DNA of 16,225 bases from Oscillospiraceae bacterium (GTDB lineage: Bacteria; Bacillota; Clostridia; Oscillospirales; Acutalibacteraceae). Position 1 is the stretch's first letter. Each line of letters starts with the position of its first letter. The position numbers were made by a program, and so were the translations under genes. The notes under the pieces are model-generated. The model was not told where the DNA came from, searched no databases, and saw only the letters and a program-made list of their open reading frames with translations. Where the stretch lies: the NCBI GenBank assembly GCA_003520555.1, contig DOUO01000171.1:1-16225 (forward strand). Direction: 5' to 3'. This document shows, in pieces, positions 7,031 to 15,028 of this stretch.

Positions 7031-7753
7031 GTAAATTACGGTAGCGGTGATGTTGTCGGTGCCGCCGTCCTGTTTGGCGGCTTCAACAAGCTTATTTATA
7101 AGACTGTCGCCGCGGTTTTCGTGACAGATTTTTACCATTTGACCGGTGCTGACGTGATTTGACAAACCGTCGGTACATATCAGCACAACGTCTCCGTAAA
7201 TAAAGTTTGCCTCAATGTAGTCAAGCCGTACCGAGGGCTTTATTCCCAGCGCGCGTGTTATGAAGTTTTTGTTTGGATGGTGCTGAGCCTGTTCATAAGT
7301 AAGCTCGCCTCGCCTTACCATTTCCTGAACCACGGAATGATCCTCGGTAAGCTGTTTTATTTTTCCGCCGCGTATTGCGTAGGTTCGGCTGTCGCCGACG
7401 TGCACAACATGAACGGTGGTGTCCTTGACAAATACAAATTCGCAGGTTGTGCCCATGCCGGCGAGTTCGGCGTCGTTGCACGCAAGCTCAAAAATTTTGA
7501 TGTTCGCGTTCACTACAATTTCTGCCATAAGTTCGCCGATTTGTTCCTTTGTCATGTCGTCCTTGTATAAATCGGTTATTTTGGTGCTGATATATTCAAC
7601 AGCCGTCGCGCTGGCAATATTGCCGCCGTTTGCGCCGCCCATTCCGTCGCAGACCACTGCCCACGCGCAGCTTGGGGAAATAACTCCGAAGCGGAAGTCA
7701 TCCTGATTTTGCGTTCTGACTAAACCTACGTCGCTTTTGCTGAATACTTCCAA
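7028..7753 (-). CDS. stp: PP2C-type Ser/Thr protein phosphatase (Stp/PrpC)
   Basis: 241 residues, full length for the bacterial PP2C family. It removes phosphate from Ser/Thr of PknB and its targets with two Mn/Mg ions. Motifs: RTQNQD (13-18), CDGMGG (35-40, metal Asp36), GMGTT (99-103), HVGDSR (118-123), LTEDHS (135-140), CTDGL (193-197, metal Asp195) and GTDN (231-234, metal Asp). The start is TTG at 7753, supported by a strong AAGGAGG (7762-7768) 8 bases upstream; that site is embedded in the last codons of rlmN. No membrane segment, so it is cytosolic. It is immediately upstream of pknB, the arrangement known from Bacillus prpC-prkC. Confidence 0.97.
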   Translation of the reverse strand: MEVFSKSDVGLVRTQNQDDFRFGVISPSCAWAVVCDGMGGANGGNIASATAVEYISTKITDLYKDDMTKEQIGELMAEIVVNANIKIFELACNDAELAGMGTTCEFVFVKDTTVHVVHVGDSRTYAIRGGKIKQLTEDHSVVQEMVRRGELTYEQAQHHPNKNFITRALGIKPSVRLDYIEANFIYGDVVLICTDGLSNHVSTGQMVKICHENRGDSLINKLVEAAKQDGGTDNITATVIY

Positions 7754-7768
7754 GTTATTTGCCTCCTT
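7754..7768 (-). promoter_or_regulatory. Strong ribosome binding site for the TTG-started stp
   Basis: AAGGAGG on the minus strand at 7762-7768, then 8 bases to TTG 7753. It overlaps the end of rlmN (stop at 7755-7757). No ATG or GTG lies near that spacing, so the TTG start is well supported. Confidence 0.8.
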
Positions 7769-8798
7769 CTTTTTTATGGTTTCGTTTGAGCTGACCGCAG
7801 GACGCGTTGATATCGCTTCCGAGCGTCCGCCTTACCGTTGCCGCAATTCCTTTGGCGGCAAGTATATTTACAAAAGACTGCTGTCTTTGTACATTGCTTT
7901 TTATGTAACCCGTGCCCTCCACCGAGTTTACGGGGATTAAATTCACATGACAGTTCATGCCGGCAAGCTTTTGCGCAAGCTCGCGAGCGTTTTCATCGCT
8001 GTCGTTTACGCCGCTTATCATTGAGTACTCAAAGGTTACACGCCTGCCTGTGGCGGCAAAGTAATCGCGGCACGCCTTGAGAAGAGTGTCCATCGGATAA
8101 GCTCTTGCAACCGGCATTGTTTTGCATCTGATTTCATCATTTGGCGCGTGCAGCGACACCGCAAGATTTATTTGAAGCCTTTTTTCGGCAAGCTCATATA
8201 TTTTAGGCACTATTCCGCAGGTGGAAAGCGTAATATGCCTTGCGCCGATGTGCAGCCCCTTTTCTTCGTTGGCAAGCTCAATAAAACGCAGGACGTTTTC
8301 GAAATTATCGAGCGGTTCGCCCATTCCCATAAGCACAACGTTTGATACGCGAACGTTCAAGTCCCTTTGCGCCGCTTCAATTTGCGCAAGCATTTCACCC
8401 GCGGTTAAATTGCGCGAAAAACCGCTTTTTCCGGTTGCGCAGAAGGTGCAGCCCATTTTACAGCCGACCTGCGTTGAAATACACATTGAAACTCCGTGGT
8501 GATAGCTCATCACAACAGCTTCAACGAACTCGCCGTCGTTCAGCGCAAAAAGGTACTTCACTGTTTTATCATACCTTGAAATCAGCTTTTTTTCAATAGT
8601 TGCAACAGAAATGTAATATCTTGTGTCTGAAAATTGTCGCAATTCGCTTGGAACATTTCGCATTTCGTCAAACGATGTAACGCCCTTAAGCAGCCATTCG
8701 TACATCTGCTTTGCCCTAAACTTCGGATAACCTGCTTCGGCAAGCTGTTTTTCGAGCTCAGGCAAAGAAATACTTTTGATGTCAGATTTTTCAGTCAT
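7755..8798 (-). CDS. rlmN: Dual-specificity RNA methyltransferase RlmN
   Basis: Radical-SAM enzyme that methylates C2 of an adenine in 23S rRNA and of A37 in some tRNAs. Numbered from ATG 8798 (347 residues): an N-terminal accessory domain, the Fe-S cluster motif CKMGCTFC (C113, C117, C120), GMGEP (158-162), and the two catalytic cysteines C106 and C334. The spacing between C106 and the cluster equals that of E. coli RlmN. The open frame extends to a TTG at 8816, but the ATG is preferred: it overlaps the rsmB stop by 8 bases, which is typical of coupling, and has an AAAGGGTGG-type site upstream. The next gene's binding site is embedded in its last codons. Cytosolic; part of the rRNA-modification pair with rsmB. 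Confidence 0.96.
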   Translation of the reverse strand: MTEKSDIKSISLPELEKQLAEAGYPKFRAKQMYEWLLKGVTSFDEMRNVPSELRQFSDTRYYISVATIEKKLISRYDKTVKYLFALNDGEFVEAVVMSYHHGVSMCISTQVGCKMGCTFCATGKSGFSRNLTAGEMLAQIEAAQRDLNVRVSNVVLMGMGEPLDNFENVLRFIELANEEKGLHIGARHITLSTCGIVPKIYELAEKRLQINLAVSLHAPNDEIRCKTMPVARAYPMDTLLKACRDYFAATGRRVTFEYSMISGVNDSDENARELAQKLAGMNCHVNLIPVNSVEGTGYIKSNVQRQQSFVNILAAKGIAATVRRTLGSDINASCGQLKRNHKKEGGK

Positions 8799-10134
8799 CA
8801 GCCGCCACCCTTTCAAACGCCGCGATATAAAAGCCGTCGCAGCCTGCCGTGTGCGGCATGAGCGTTATTTCATAAGGCTGTTCGTTAAAAGCTCTGCTTA
8901 CGCCGTTTGGCAGGCTGAGCGTTACGGGACGAAAATTTTTGTGTTCGGACAAAAACCTCGCCGTGTTCTTATTGTTCTCCTCAGGATTAAGAGTGCAGGT
9001 AGAGTACACAAGTCTGCCGCCGACCGACAAATTGACGGCGCTTTGGCAAAGAATTTTGTATTGAAGCTGAGGAAGATTGTTGTCAATAATATCCTTTTTG
9101 CAGCGAATTTCGGGCTTGCGCGAAAGTATTCCCAAGCCGCTGCACGGGACGTCACATAATATTTTATCAGCAGCAGGCAAAGGAACGTCGGCTTTTGCGG
9201 CGTCACGCTTTAAAGCTATTATATTTTCAACGCCGAGCCTTTGGGCGTTGGCGCGGATAAGCTTCAGCTTGCGGTCATACAAATCGCAGGCGTATATTTT
9301 TCCGCGGTTACGCATGTACTGAGCGGCGGTTGCCGCCTTTCCGCCCGGAGCCGAGCATACGTCGAGTATAACGTCGCGCGGTTTTGCGCCGAGGATTTTA
9401 ACGCAGATTTGCGACGACAAATCCTGTATGTGAAACAGTCCTTCGCGGTAAGCGCCGAGCTTTTCAATTGAGCCGGTTCGGTTTAAAGCAAGGGCGTTTT
9501 CAAGAGAAGCGCAGGCGGAACATTCAACGCCTTCCTCTTCAAAAATTCGGATAAGCTGTTCAGCGGTCGTTTTAAGCGTATTTACGCGCGCGAAAATCCG
9601 GGGCCTGCCGCTTAAGCTTTCAAGCAGGCTTACCGCGTTATCTTTTCCGTAAGAATTCATCCAAAGGCGGATTATGTCCTGCGGAACGCTGTACTTAACG
9701 CTGAGGCAGTAGAGCACGTCATCGGTTTGCGGCAGCTTAAGCCGCGGTTCGGCACGGGTAACGCTGCGCAAAACACCGTTGATGAAGCCCGCGCTTTTTT
9801 GCAAACGGTGGTTTTTCGCAAGCTTCACGCTTTCGTTTACCGCCGCGCTGTCGGGCACCTTATCCATATATATAAGCTGGTAAATTCCCATGCGCAAAAT
9901 CAGCTTGGTTTTGACTTCAATTTTCCTTAAAGGAATTTTAGAATGTTGTCTGATTACATAATCAAGCGTTATTTGACGTTCAAGCACACCGTACACAAGC
10001 GCCGCGACAAACGAGCTGTCTACGCCCGAAAGCTTTGCCTCACGGACGGCGTTATTCAGCGCGATATTTGAATACGCTTTATCGTTTTCAATTTTCAGCA
10101 GCACCTGCAAGGCAGTGTTTCTCGGATTCGGCAT
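8791..10134 (-). CDS. rsmB: 16S rRNA (cytosine-967-C5)-methyltransferase RsmB
   Basis: 447 residues, normal for RsmB. It methylates C967 (E. coli numbering) of 16S rRNA with SAM. Domains: an N-terminal NusB-like RNA-binding fold (about 1-130), a linker, then the Rossmann methyltransferase (about 230-445). Motifs: SAM-binding DVCSAPGGK (258-266), motif IV DVPCSGLG with C331 and motif VI VYSTCTLNPEEN with C380. In this family two cysteines serve, one as nucleophile and one for release, and both are present. ATG at 10134 with AAAGG upstream, 13 bases after the fmt stop. The zinc metallopeptidase gene sometimes found between fmt and rsmB in Firmicutes is not here. The end overlaps rlmN by 8 bases. 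Confidence 0.96.
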   Translation of the reverse strand: MPNPRNTALQVLLKIENDKAYSNIALNNAVREAKLSGVDSSFVAALVYGVLERQITLDYVIRQHSKIPLRKIEVKTKLILRMGIYQLIYMDKVPDSAAVNESVKLAKNHRLQKSAGFINGVLRSVTRAEPRLKLPQTDDVLYCLSVKYSVPQDIIRLWMNSYGKDNAVSLLESLSGRPRIFARVNTLKTTAEQLIRIFEEEGVECSACASLENALALNRTGSIEKLGAYREGLFHIQDLSSQICVKILGAKPRDVILDVCSAPGGKAATAAQYMRNRGKIYACDLYDRKLKLIRANAQRLGVENIIALKRDAAKADVPLPAADKILCDVPCSGLGILSRKPEIRCKKDIIDNNLPQLQYKILCQSAVNLSVGGRLVYSTCTLNPEENNKNTARFLSEHKNFRPVTLSLPNGVSRAFNEQPYEITLMPHTAGCDGFYIAAFERVAADD

Positions 10135-10147
10135 TATATAACGACCT

Positions 10148-11065
10148 TTATATTATTTCGCCCTTTTCAAGCCTATGCCCTGCGGCAAAAGCTTCGGCGG
10201 TCATTTTCTTTTTTCCCTCGGGCTGCAGCTCCAAAAGCTCAACAGCGCCCTGAGAGCAAGCGATTATAAGCGGCTTTACGCTTAGTATTTCACCGGGCTT
10301 GCCGCTGCCGTTACACAGCCGCGCCTTGTGAATTTTTACGGTTTTTTCGTGAATTCTTACAGTGGCTACAGGCCAAGAATAAAGCCCGCGGATTTGATTG
10401 TGAACCTCGCGCGCGGTTTTTTCAAAGCTTACCGGACAAAGGCTTTTGTCGATTTTTGAGGTGTGCGTAGCCTTTGATTCATCCTGCTTTTGCGGAGTAA
10501 TCATGCCCTTTTCAAGCGCGTCAAGCGTTTCCTCAATAAGCTCGCCGCCCAAAACCGAAAGGCGGTCAAAAAGCTGTTCCGATGTTTCGTTTTCGCCGAT
10601 TTCGGTTTCCGATTTCATCAAAATATCCCCGGTGTCAAGCCCGACGTCCATAAGCATTGTTGTTACGCCGGTCACCTTGTCGCCGTTTAATACCGCCTGC
10701 TGAATCGGAGCGGCTCCGCGGTACTTGGGCAAAAGTGAGCCGTGAATATTTACACAGCCGAATTCAGGCAAATCAAGCACACGCTTGGGAAGGATTTGTC
10801 CGTATGCCGCGACAACTATTACGTCGGGACAAAGCTTTACAAGCTGATTGAAGGCTTCGTCGGTTTTCATGGATTTTGGCTGAAAGACAGGGATATTAAG
10901 CTCCTGCGCGCAAACCTTAACATCGGGCGGAGTAAGAATCTGCTTTCTTCCCACGGGCTTATCGGGTTGGGTAAAAACAGCCGCAACAGCATGTTTTTCA
11001 CCGGTCGCAAGCCTTTTCAGCGCCGGCACGGCAAAGTCCGGAGTTCCCATATAAACTATCTTCAT
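10148..11065 (-). CDS. fmt: Methionyl-tRNA formyltransferase
   Basis: 305 residues. It formylates Met-tRNAfMet using 10-formyl-tetrahydrofolate before translation initiation. The N-terminal Rossmann formyltransferase domain (about 1-190) opens with MKIVYMGTPDFAV and contains the catalytic triad N106, H108 (in VNIHGSLLPKYRG) and D144 (in MDVGLDTGDIL), at the same numbers as in E. coli. A C-terminal OB-fold tRNA-binding domain (about 205-305) follows. ATG at 11065 with AAGGTGA upstream. The def stop codon is contained in that region, so def and fmt are tightly linked. Together they add and later remove the formyl group. Confidence 0.97.
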   Translation of the reverse strand: MKIVYMGTPDFAVPALKRLATGEKHAVAAVFTQPDKPVGRKQILTPPDVKVCAQELNIPVFQPKSMKTDEAFNQLVKLCPDVIVVAAYGQILPKRVLDLPEFGCVNIHGSLLPKYRGAAPIQQAVLNGDKVTGVTTMLMDVGLDTGDILMKSETEIGENETSEQLFDRLSVLGGELIEETLDALEKGMITPQKQDESKATHTSKIDKSLCPVSFEKTAREVHNQIRGLYSWPVATVRIHEKTVKIHKARLCNGSGKPGEILSVKPLIIACSQGAVELLELQPEGKKKMTAEAFAAGHRLEKGEII

Positions 11066-11074
11066 ATTTTCACC

Positions 11075-11551
11075 TTAGGAATTCATTTCCTCAATTTCTT
11101 CAGCTGTTAACATTCTGTCCGCAACCGACTTAAACACAATGCCGTCAAGGTGGTCTATTTCATGACAGAAGGCGCGCGCCAGAAGTTCCTTGCCTTCAAT
11201 TGTAAATTCATTTCCTCGTCTGTCCTGCGCCGAAACCTTTACATAATTCGGGCGCTTGACAAGCCCCCACTGTCCGGGAAAGGACAAACAGCCTTCGCTG
11301 CCCTCCTGCTTGCCGCTGAACGCAATTATTTTGGGGTTTACAAGCTCAATCAAGCCTTCGCCCACGTCAATTACCACAACGCGGCGAAGAATTCCCACCT
11401 GAGGAGCGGCAAGGCCTACGCCGTTGGCGTGACGCATTGTTTCTGCCATATCGTCAAGCAGCACGCCGAGCTTTGAGTCAAATTTTGTAACGGGACGGCA
11501 TTTTTTGTTGAGGATGTCGTCGCCCTCTTTTACGATATTTCTTAATGCCAT
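11075..11551 (-). CDS. def: Peptide deformylase
   Basis: Removes the N-formyl group from new proteins. From ATG 11551 it has 158 residues, and all three signature motifs are present: GVGLAAPQ (44-51), EGCLS with metal ligand C88, and HEIDH with H130, catalytic E131 and H134. The C-terminus is short, as in the type 1 enzymes. Two ATGs are possible: 11557 and 11551. The AAGGA site ends about 2 bases from the first and 8 from the second, so 11551 is preferred; the difference is two residues. It lies 16 bases downstream of priA and just upstream of fmt, its usual partner. Confidence 0.96.
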   Translation of the reverse strand: MALRNIVKEGDDILNKKCRPVTKFDSKLGVLLDDMAETMRHANGVGLAAPQVGILRRVVVIDVGEGLIELVNPKIIAFSGKQEGSEGCLSFPGQWGLVKRPNYVKVSAQDRRGNEFTIEGKELLARAFCHEIDHLDGIVFKSVADRMLTAEEIEEMNS

Positions 11552-11567
11552 AGTCATCTTCCTTATA

Positions 11568-14012
11568 TTAACAGGTCAACGCGTTCATATCCGCGTAAGC
11601 GGTCACCTTTGAAAATTCACGGTGATTGCCGAAGCTCACAAGTATTTTTGAGAGCAGTTCGCGGAAAGCGCGGTTATTTTTACATTTAATAATCAGTTTA
11701 TAGCGGTATTTATTGCTTACCTTTACAACCGCCGCGGGCGAAGGTCCCAGAATCCTAAGAGGAAGCTTGGGATAGTTCTTCATCGCCTCAGCTGTAAAAT
11801 CCCGCAAAAAGGCATTTGCGGCCTTCAATGTCAAAGCACGGTTTTCACCAACAAAGCCGACAAGACAAATATCCGCGAACGGCGGATAAAGCATTGCTTC
11901 ACGCACCTTGATTTCAGTGTTGTAAAAGCTTTGATAGTCCTGCTTTGCAGCCATTGAAATAATCAGGTTATCGGGAGTGTGCGTTTGTATGACCGCCAAT
12001 CCTTTTTCCCTGCCGCGGCCGCTTCTGCCAACCACTTGGGTAAGCAGTGAAAACGCGCGTTCGTAGCTGCGGTAGTCGTCTGAATAAAGAGCCTGGTCGG
12101 TATTGAGCACACCTACAAGCGTAACGTTGGGAAAGTCAAGCCCCTTGGCAACCATCTGCGTGCCCACGAGGATATCGTATTCGCCGTTTGAGAACGCTGT
12201 AATCATTTTTTCATACGAAGCCTTTGACGACGCCGCGTCGGTGTCCATTCTTAAAATCCGCGCGTCGGGAAAAAGCTCGGCAATATCCTGTTCTGCCTTT
12301 TGAGTCCCTGTTCCGCCGAGTCTGAGCGAATGGCTGCGGCAGGTCGGGCATTCTCCGCAAAACGCAACGGAATAACCGCAGTAGTGACACATGAGGCGAT
12401 TGTTTCGGCTGTGGTAAGTCAGTGAAATAGAACAGTTCGGACAGGTAACAGCCTCTCCGCAGAACGAGCAGGTAACAAATGAATTGTGGCCTCTGCGGTT
12501 AAGAAGCAATATCGACTGTCTTCCGTGTTCAAGGTTATATTCTATATTTTGCAGCAACACGTCGGAAAAACCCGACTTATTGCCGTTTTGAATTTCCAAA
12601 TTCATGTCGGCGGTGATAACCTCCGGCAGTACTGCCGTTCCGTAGCGAGCGGAAAGGGTGTTCATTGAATATCGCCCGGTAAGCGCGTAGAAATATGTTT
12701 CGACGCTTGGAGTAGCCGAGCTCAAGACCAAAAGTCCGTTGTTTTTCGCGCAGCGAAACATTGATATTTCACGCGCGTGATATCTCGGTGAGCTTTCGGA
12801 TTTGTAACTGTACTCCTGTTCCTCATCCATGATGATTAAGCCCACGCTTTCAAACGGAGCGAAAACCGCGCTGCGCGTGCCGATGACAATTTGAGCCAAG
12901 CCCTTTTTAACGCGTTTGTATTCATCAAGGCGCTCGCCAAGCGACAGCGCGCTGTGAAAAACAGCGATTTTGTCGCCGAAACGCTTTGAAAACTGCGCTA
13001 CAAACTGCGGTGTAAGCGAGATTTCGGGAACCATTACAATGATTCCCCTGCCATCTGATATTACGCGTTCAATCAGCTTAATAAAAACGCTGGTTTTGCC
13101 GGAGCCGGTAATGCCGTAAAGCAGGCTTACGTGAGGCTTTCGGTCGGCGTATTCCGCGTAAAGGCTGTCGCACGCCTGCTGCTGTTCGGCGTTCAGTACA
13201 AGCTTTGAAACGGCTTCGTCCGCTTCACGGTTGTCAATACGAAAAACCTCTTCGTCAAAAAAGTAAATTAAACCTTTTTTGTAAAGAGCGTCGATTACCG
13301 AAGCGGAAACTCCGGTAAAATAACGGATTTCCTTGATTGACACCGCACCGCTGAGCTTGATTATTTCAAGAACGCTTTTCTGTTTTTCGCTGAGCTTTAC
13401 ATCGGTGATGTCGGCATCCGGAGATATTGCCGCCATTTTCATAACAGCGTCGCTGACCCTGCGGAAAGCCCTGTCGGACTTATAAAGCAAGCCCTTTTGC
13501 ACCAGGGAATCGGGAACGCGGCTGTCGGCAAACCCAAAATCGTCGAGGATTTTTTCAAGCTTTACCGCGTTTCGCTTTGAATGAAGGTAATTATATAGCC
13601 GCTGCTCCTCATCCGAAAGCTCAAAGCCTTCGTCCGAAGCCCTGACGCCGTAAACAGTTGTAACCTTGTAGTTTATACCTGCGGGAAGCATGGTTTTTAC
13701 CGCTTCGTAGGTGGAGCAAAAATAGTGCTCCTTCATAAACTTTGCCGCCGAAAGCAGTTCATCAGTCAGCACAGGTTCATCATCCAAAACGGAAATTATT
13801 TCTTTTAAAGAATTTTCTTCTCCGTCAGGCTCAGTAATAACCTCCGTTATAATTCCCATGCGGCGGCGGTTGCCGCGTCCGAACGGAACAAGCACGCGCG
13901 AACCCGCGGCGCACCTGCTTTGAAGATGCAGGGGCACGGCGTAGTCGAAATCTTTGTCAAAGGAATAAGCGGCGTTTTCAACCGCGACCCTTACGACAAA
14001 ATCATTCTTCAT
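11568..14012 (-). CDS. priA: Primosomal replication-restart helicase PriA
   Basis: 814 residues, full length. PriA recognises stalled forks and loads the replicative helicase. In order: a 3'-DNA-binding domain (about 1-105), a winged-helix region (about 135-265), a superfamily 2 helicase with Walker A GITGSGKT (300-307), motif II DEEQ (396-399), motif III SSATPS, a zinc-binding insert with cysteine pairs 515/518, 524/527, 542/545 and 555/558, GTQMVAKGLDF (617-627), motif VI QVVGRSGRG (659-667), and a C-terminal domain. Two departures from the usual family text: DEEH is normally found where DEEQ stands, and the C-terminal end reads AYADMNA where many PriA have a DxDP element. ATG at 14012 overlaps rpoZ by 11 bases. 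coaBC, often between rpoZ and priA in relatives, is absent. Confidence 0.97.
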   Translation of the reverse strand: MKNDFVVRVAVENAAYSFDKDFDYAVPLHLQSRCAAGSRVLVPFGRGNRRRMGIITEVITEPDGEENSLKEIISVLDDEPVLTDELLSAAKFMKEHYFCSTYEAVKTMLPAGINYKVTTVYGVRASDEGFELSDEEQRLYNYLHSKRNAVKLEKILDDFGFADSRVPDSLVQKGLLYKSDRAFRRVSDAVMKMAAISPDADITDVKLSEKQKSVLEIIKLSGAVSIKEIRYFTGVSASVIDALYKKGLIYFFDEEVFRIDNREADEAVSKLVLNAEQQQACDSLYAEYADRKPHVSLLYGITGSGKTSVFIKLIERVISDGRGIIVMVPEISLTPQFVAQFSKRFGDKIAVFHSALSLGERLDEYKRVKKGLAQIVIGTRSAVFAPFESVGLIIMDEEQEYSYKSESSPRYHAREISMFRCAKNNGLLVLSSATPSVETYFYALTGRYSMNTLSARYGTAVLPEVITADMNLEIQNGNKSGFSDVLLQNIEYNLEHGRQSILLLNRRGHNSFVTCSFCGEAVTCPNCSISLTYHSRNNRLMCHYCGYSVAFCGECPTCRSHSLRLGGTGTQKAEQDIAELFPDARILRMDTDAASSKASYEKMITAFSNGEYDILVGTQMVAKGLDFPNVTLVGVLNTDQALYSDDYRSYERAFSLLTQVVGRSGRGREKGLAVIQTHTPDNLIISMAAKQDYQSFYNTEIKVREAMLYPPFADICLVGFVGENRALTLKAANAFLRDFTAEAMKNYPKLPLRILGPSPAAVVKVSNKYRYKLIIKCKNNRAFRELLSKILVSFGNHREFSKVTAYADMNALTC

Positions 14013-14205
14013 CTTCCGGCTCTAAAAGATTAATCTCGTGATTTTTAATTTCGTCAATTGCCAGAAGAACGGGCTTATCCTCCGTAACGATGCCCTCGTC
14101 CTCAAACTTCTGGGTGATTTGTCTGGCTCTTTTTGATACTCCTACAACAAGCGCGTATTTGCTCTGCTTGCCCTCAAATAATTCGTCTACATTAACCTTT
14201 TGCAT
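14002..14205 (-). CDS. rpoZ: RNA polymerase omega subunit
   Basis: 67 residues, a short omega as in Firmicutes. It helps assembly and stability of RNA polymerase by holding beta-prime. The KQSKYALVVGVSKRARQI segment (13-30) is the conserved core that contacts beta-prime; an acidic tail (LEPEDEE) ends the protein. ATG at 14205 with an excellent AAGGAG site 8 bases upstream. It sits directly after gmk, its classic partner in many bacteria, and its last 11 bases overlap the start of priA, suggesting translational coupling. Confidence 0.95.
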   Translation of the reverse strand: MQKVNVDELFEGKQSKYALVVGVSKRARQITQKFEDEGIVTEDKPVLLAIDEIKNHEINLLEPEDEE

Positions 14206-14217
14206 AATAAATTCTCC

Positions 14218-14772
14218 TTACTTAATTATGTTAAGCACCTCGTTAACGGCGGCGTCCAAATCGTCGTTAACAACGTTGTATTTATACTTGGTCTTATGCG
14301 CCATTTCTTTTTTAGCTTCGTTTAAGCGCTTTTGCACGGTTTCCTCATCCTCCGTGCCTCTGCCCCTGAGCCTGCTTTCAAGAACCTCAATTGACGGCGG
14401 CAAAATGAAAATGCTGAGGACGTCGGGATATTTTTCCATGATTTGTAATCCGCCCTGAACCTCGATTTCCAAAAACACGTCAAAGCCGTTGTCAAGCATA
14501 TCCTGAACCTGCTTTTTCGGTGTGCCGTAAAGGTTTTCGCAGTATTCGGCGTATTCAAGATAACCGTCCTGCTTTATTAAATCCTCAAACTCGTCACGGG
14601 TAACAAAGTTATAATGAACTCCCTGAACCTCTCCCTCACGCGGTTTGCGCGTGGTGTTGGAAACAGACAGCTTTACGTTTGGATTTCGCCGCATTACCTC
14701 GGCAAGAATTGTACCCTTGCCTACGCCCGACGCACCTGAATATAAAACAAGTTTTCCTTTTCTACTGCTCAT
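14218..14772 (-). CDS. gmk: Guanylate kinase
   Basis: Converts GMP (and dGMP) to GDP with ATP. From ATG 14772 it has 184 residues: P-loop GASGVGKGT (13-21), GMP-binding TTRKPREGE (40-48) and YGTP region (82-85), EIEVQG (102-107) and the Arg-rich lid SRLRGRG (133-139). The frame is open up to 14838, but those 22 extra residues (Pro/Phe/Arg-rich) overlap remA and are not gmk-like; GGAGG lies 6 bases before the ATG at 14772, so that start is used. It overlaps the end of remA by 11 bases. In (p)ppGpp-producing Firmicutes this enzyme is a known target of the alarmone, but nothing in this sequence tests that. Confidence 0.97.
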   Translation of the reverse strand: MSSRKGKLVLYSGASGVGKGTILAEVMRRNPNVKLSVSNTTRKPREGEVQGVHYNFVTRDEFEDLIKQDGYLEYAEYCENLYGTPKKQVQDMLDNGFDVFLEIEVQGGLQIMEKYPDVLSIFILPPSIEVLESRLRGRGTEDEETVQKRLNEAKKEMAHKTKYKYNVVNDDLDAAVNEVLNIIK

Positions 14773-15016
14773 CTCTGTCCTCCCTTTCCTCGGCTCTGTT
14801 TTGAATGGTCTCGCAGGAAACGGCGGAAAGCACAACATGGTTGCTTGTATTTATAAGAACGGATTTGCACTTTCTGCCGCAGGTCGCGTCAATAAGCAAA
14901 CCGTTTGCCTTTGCCTCCTGGACAATTCGTTTAACAGGCGCGGAATCCGGAGCGACAACAGCCACAAGTCTGTCGGCGCTTACAAGGTTTCCGAAGCCTA
15001 TATTAATAAGTCTCAT
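14762..15016 (-). CDS. remA: RemA/DUF370 family DNA-binding regulator
   Basis: 84 residues. The text [12 protein letters not shown] INIGFGN (4-10), DRLVAVV (15-21), DSAPVKRI (24-31), IDATCGRK (42-49) and SNHVVLSAV (58-66) matches RemA of Bacillus, which forms ring-shaped oligomers that wrap DNA and activate biofilm matrix and osmoprotection genes. Arg residues known to matter for DNA binding in Bacillus correspond to R16 and the R48-K49 pair here. The last 15 residues are highly charged and unlike the Bacillus protein. ATG at 15016; its AAGGCGG site overlaps the yicC stop codon. Its targets in this organism cannot be told from the window. Confidence 0.93.
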   Translation of the reverse strand: MRLINIGFGNLVSADRLVAVVAPDSAPVKRIVQEAKANGLLIDATCGRKCKSVLINTSNHVVLSAVSCETIQNRAEEREDRDEQ

Positions 15017-15028
15017 AACTGTTCCGCC

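Noticed and set aside
14773..14838. 22-residue N-terminal extension of guanylate kinase
   Set aside because: It overlaps remA, has no homology to the family, and a good binding site supports the ATG at 14772.
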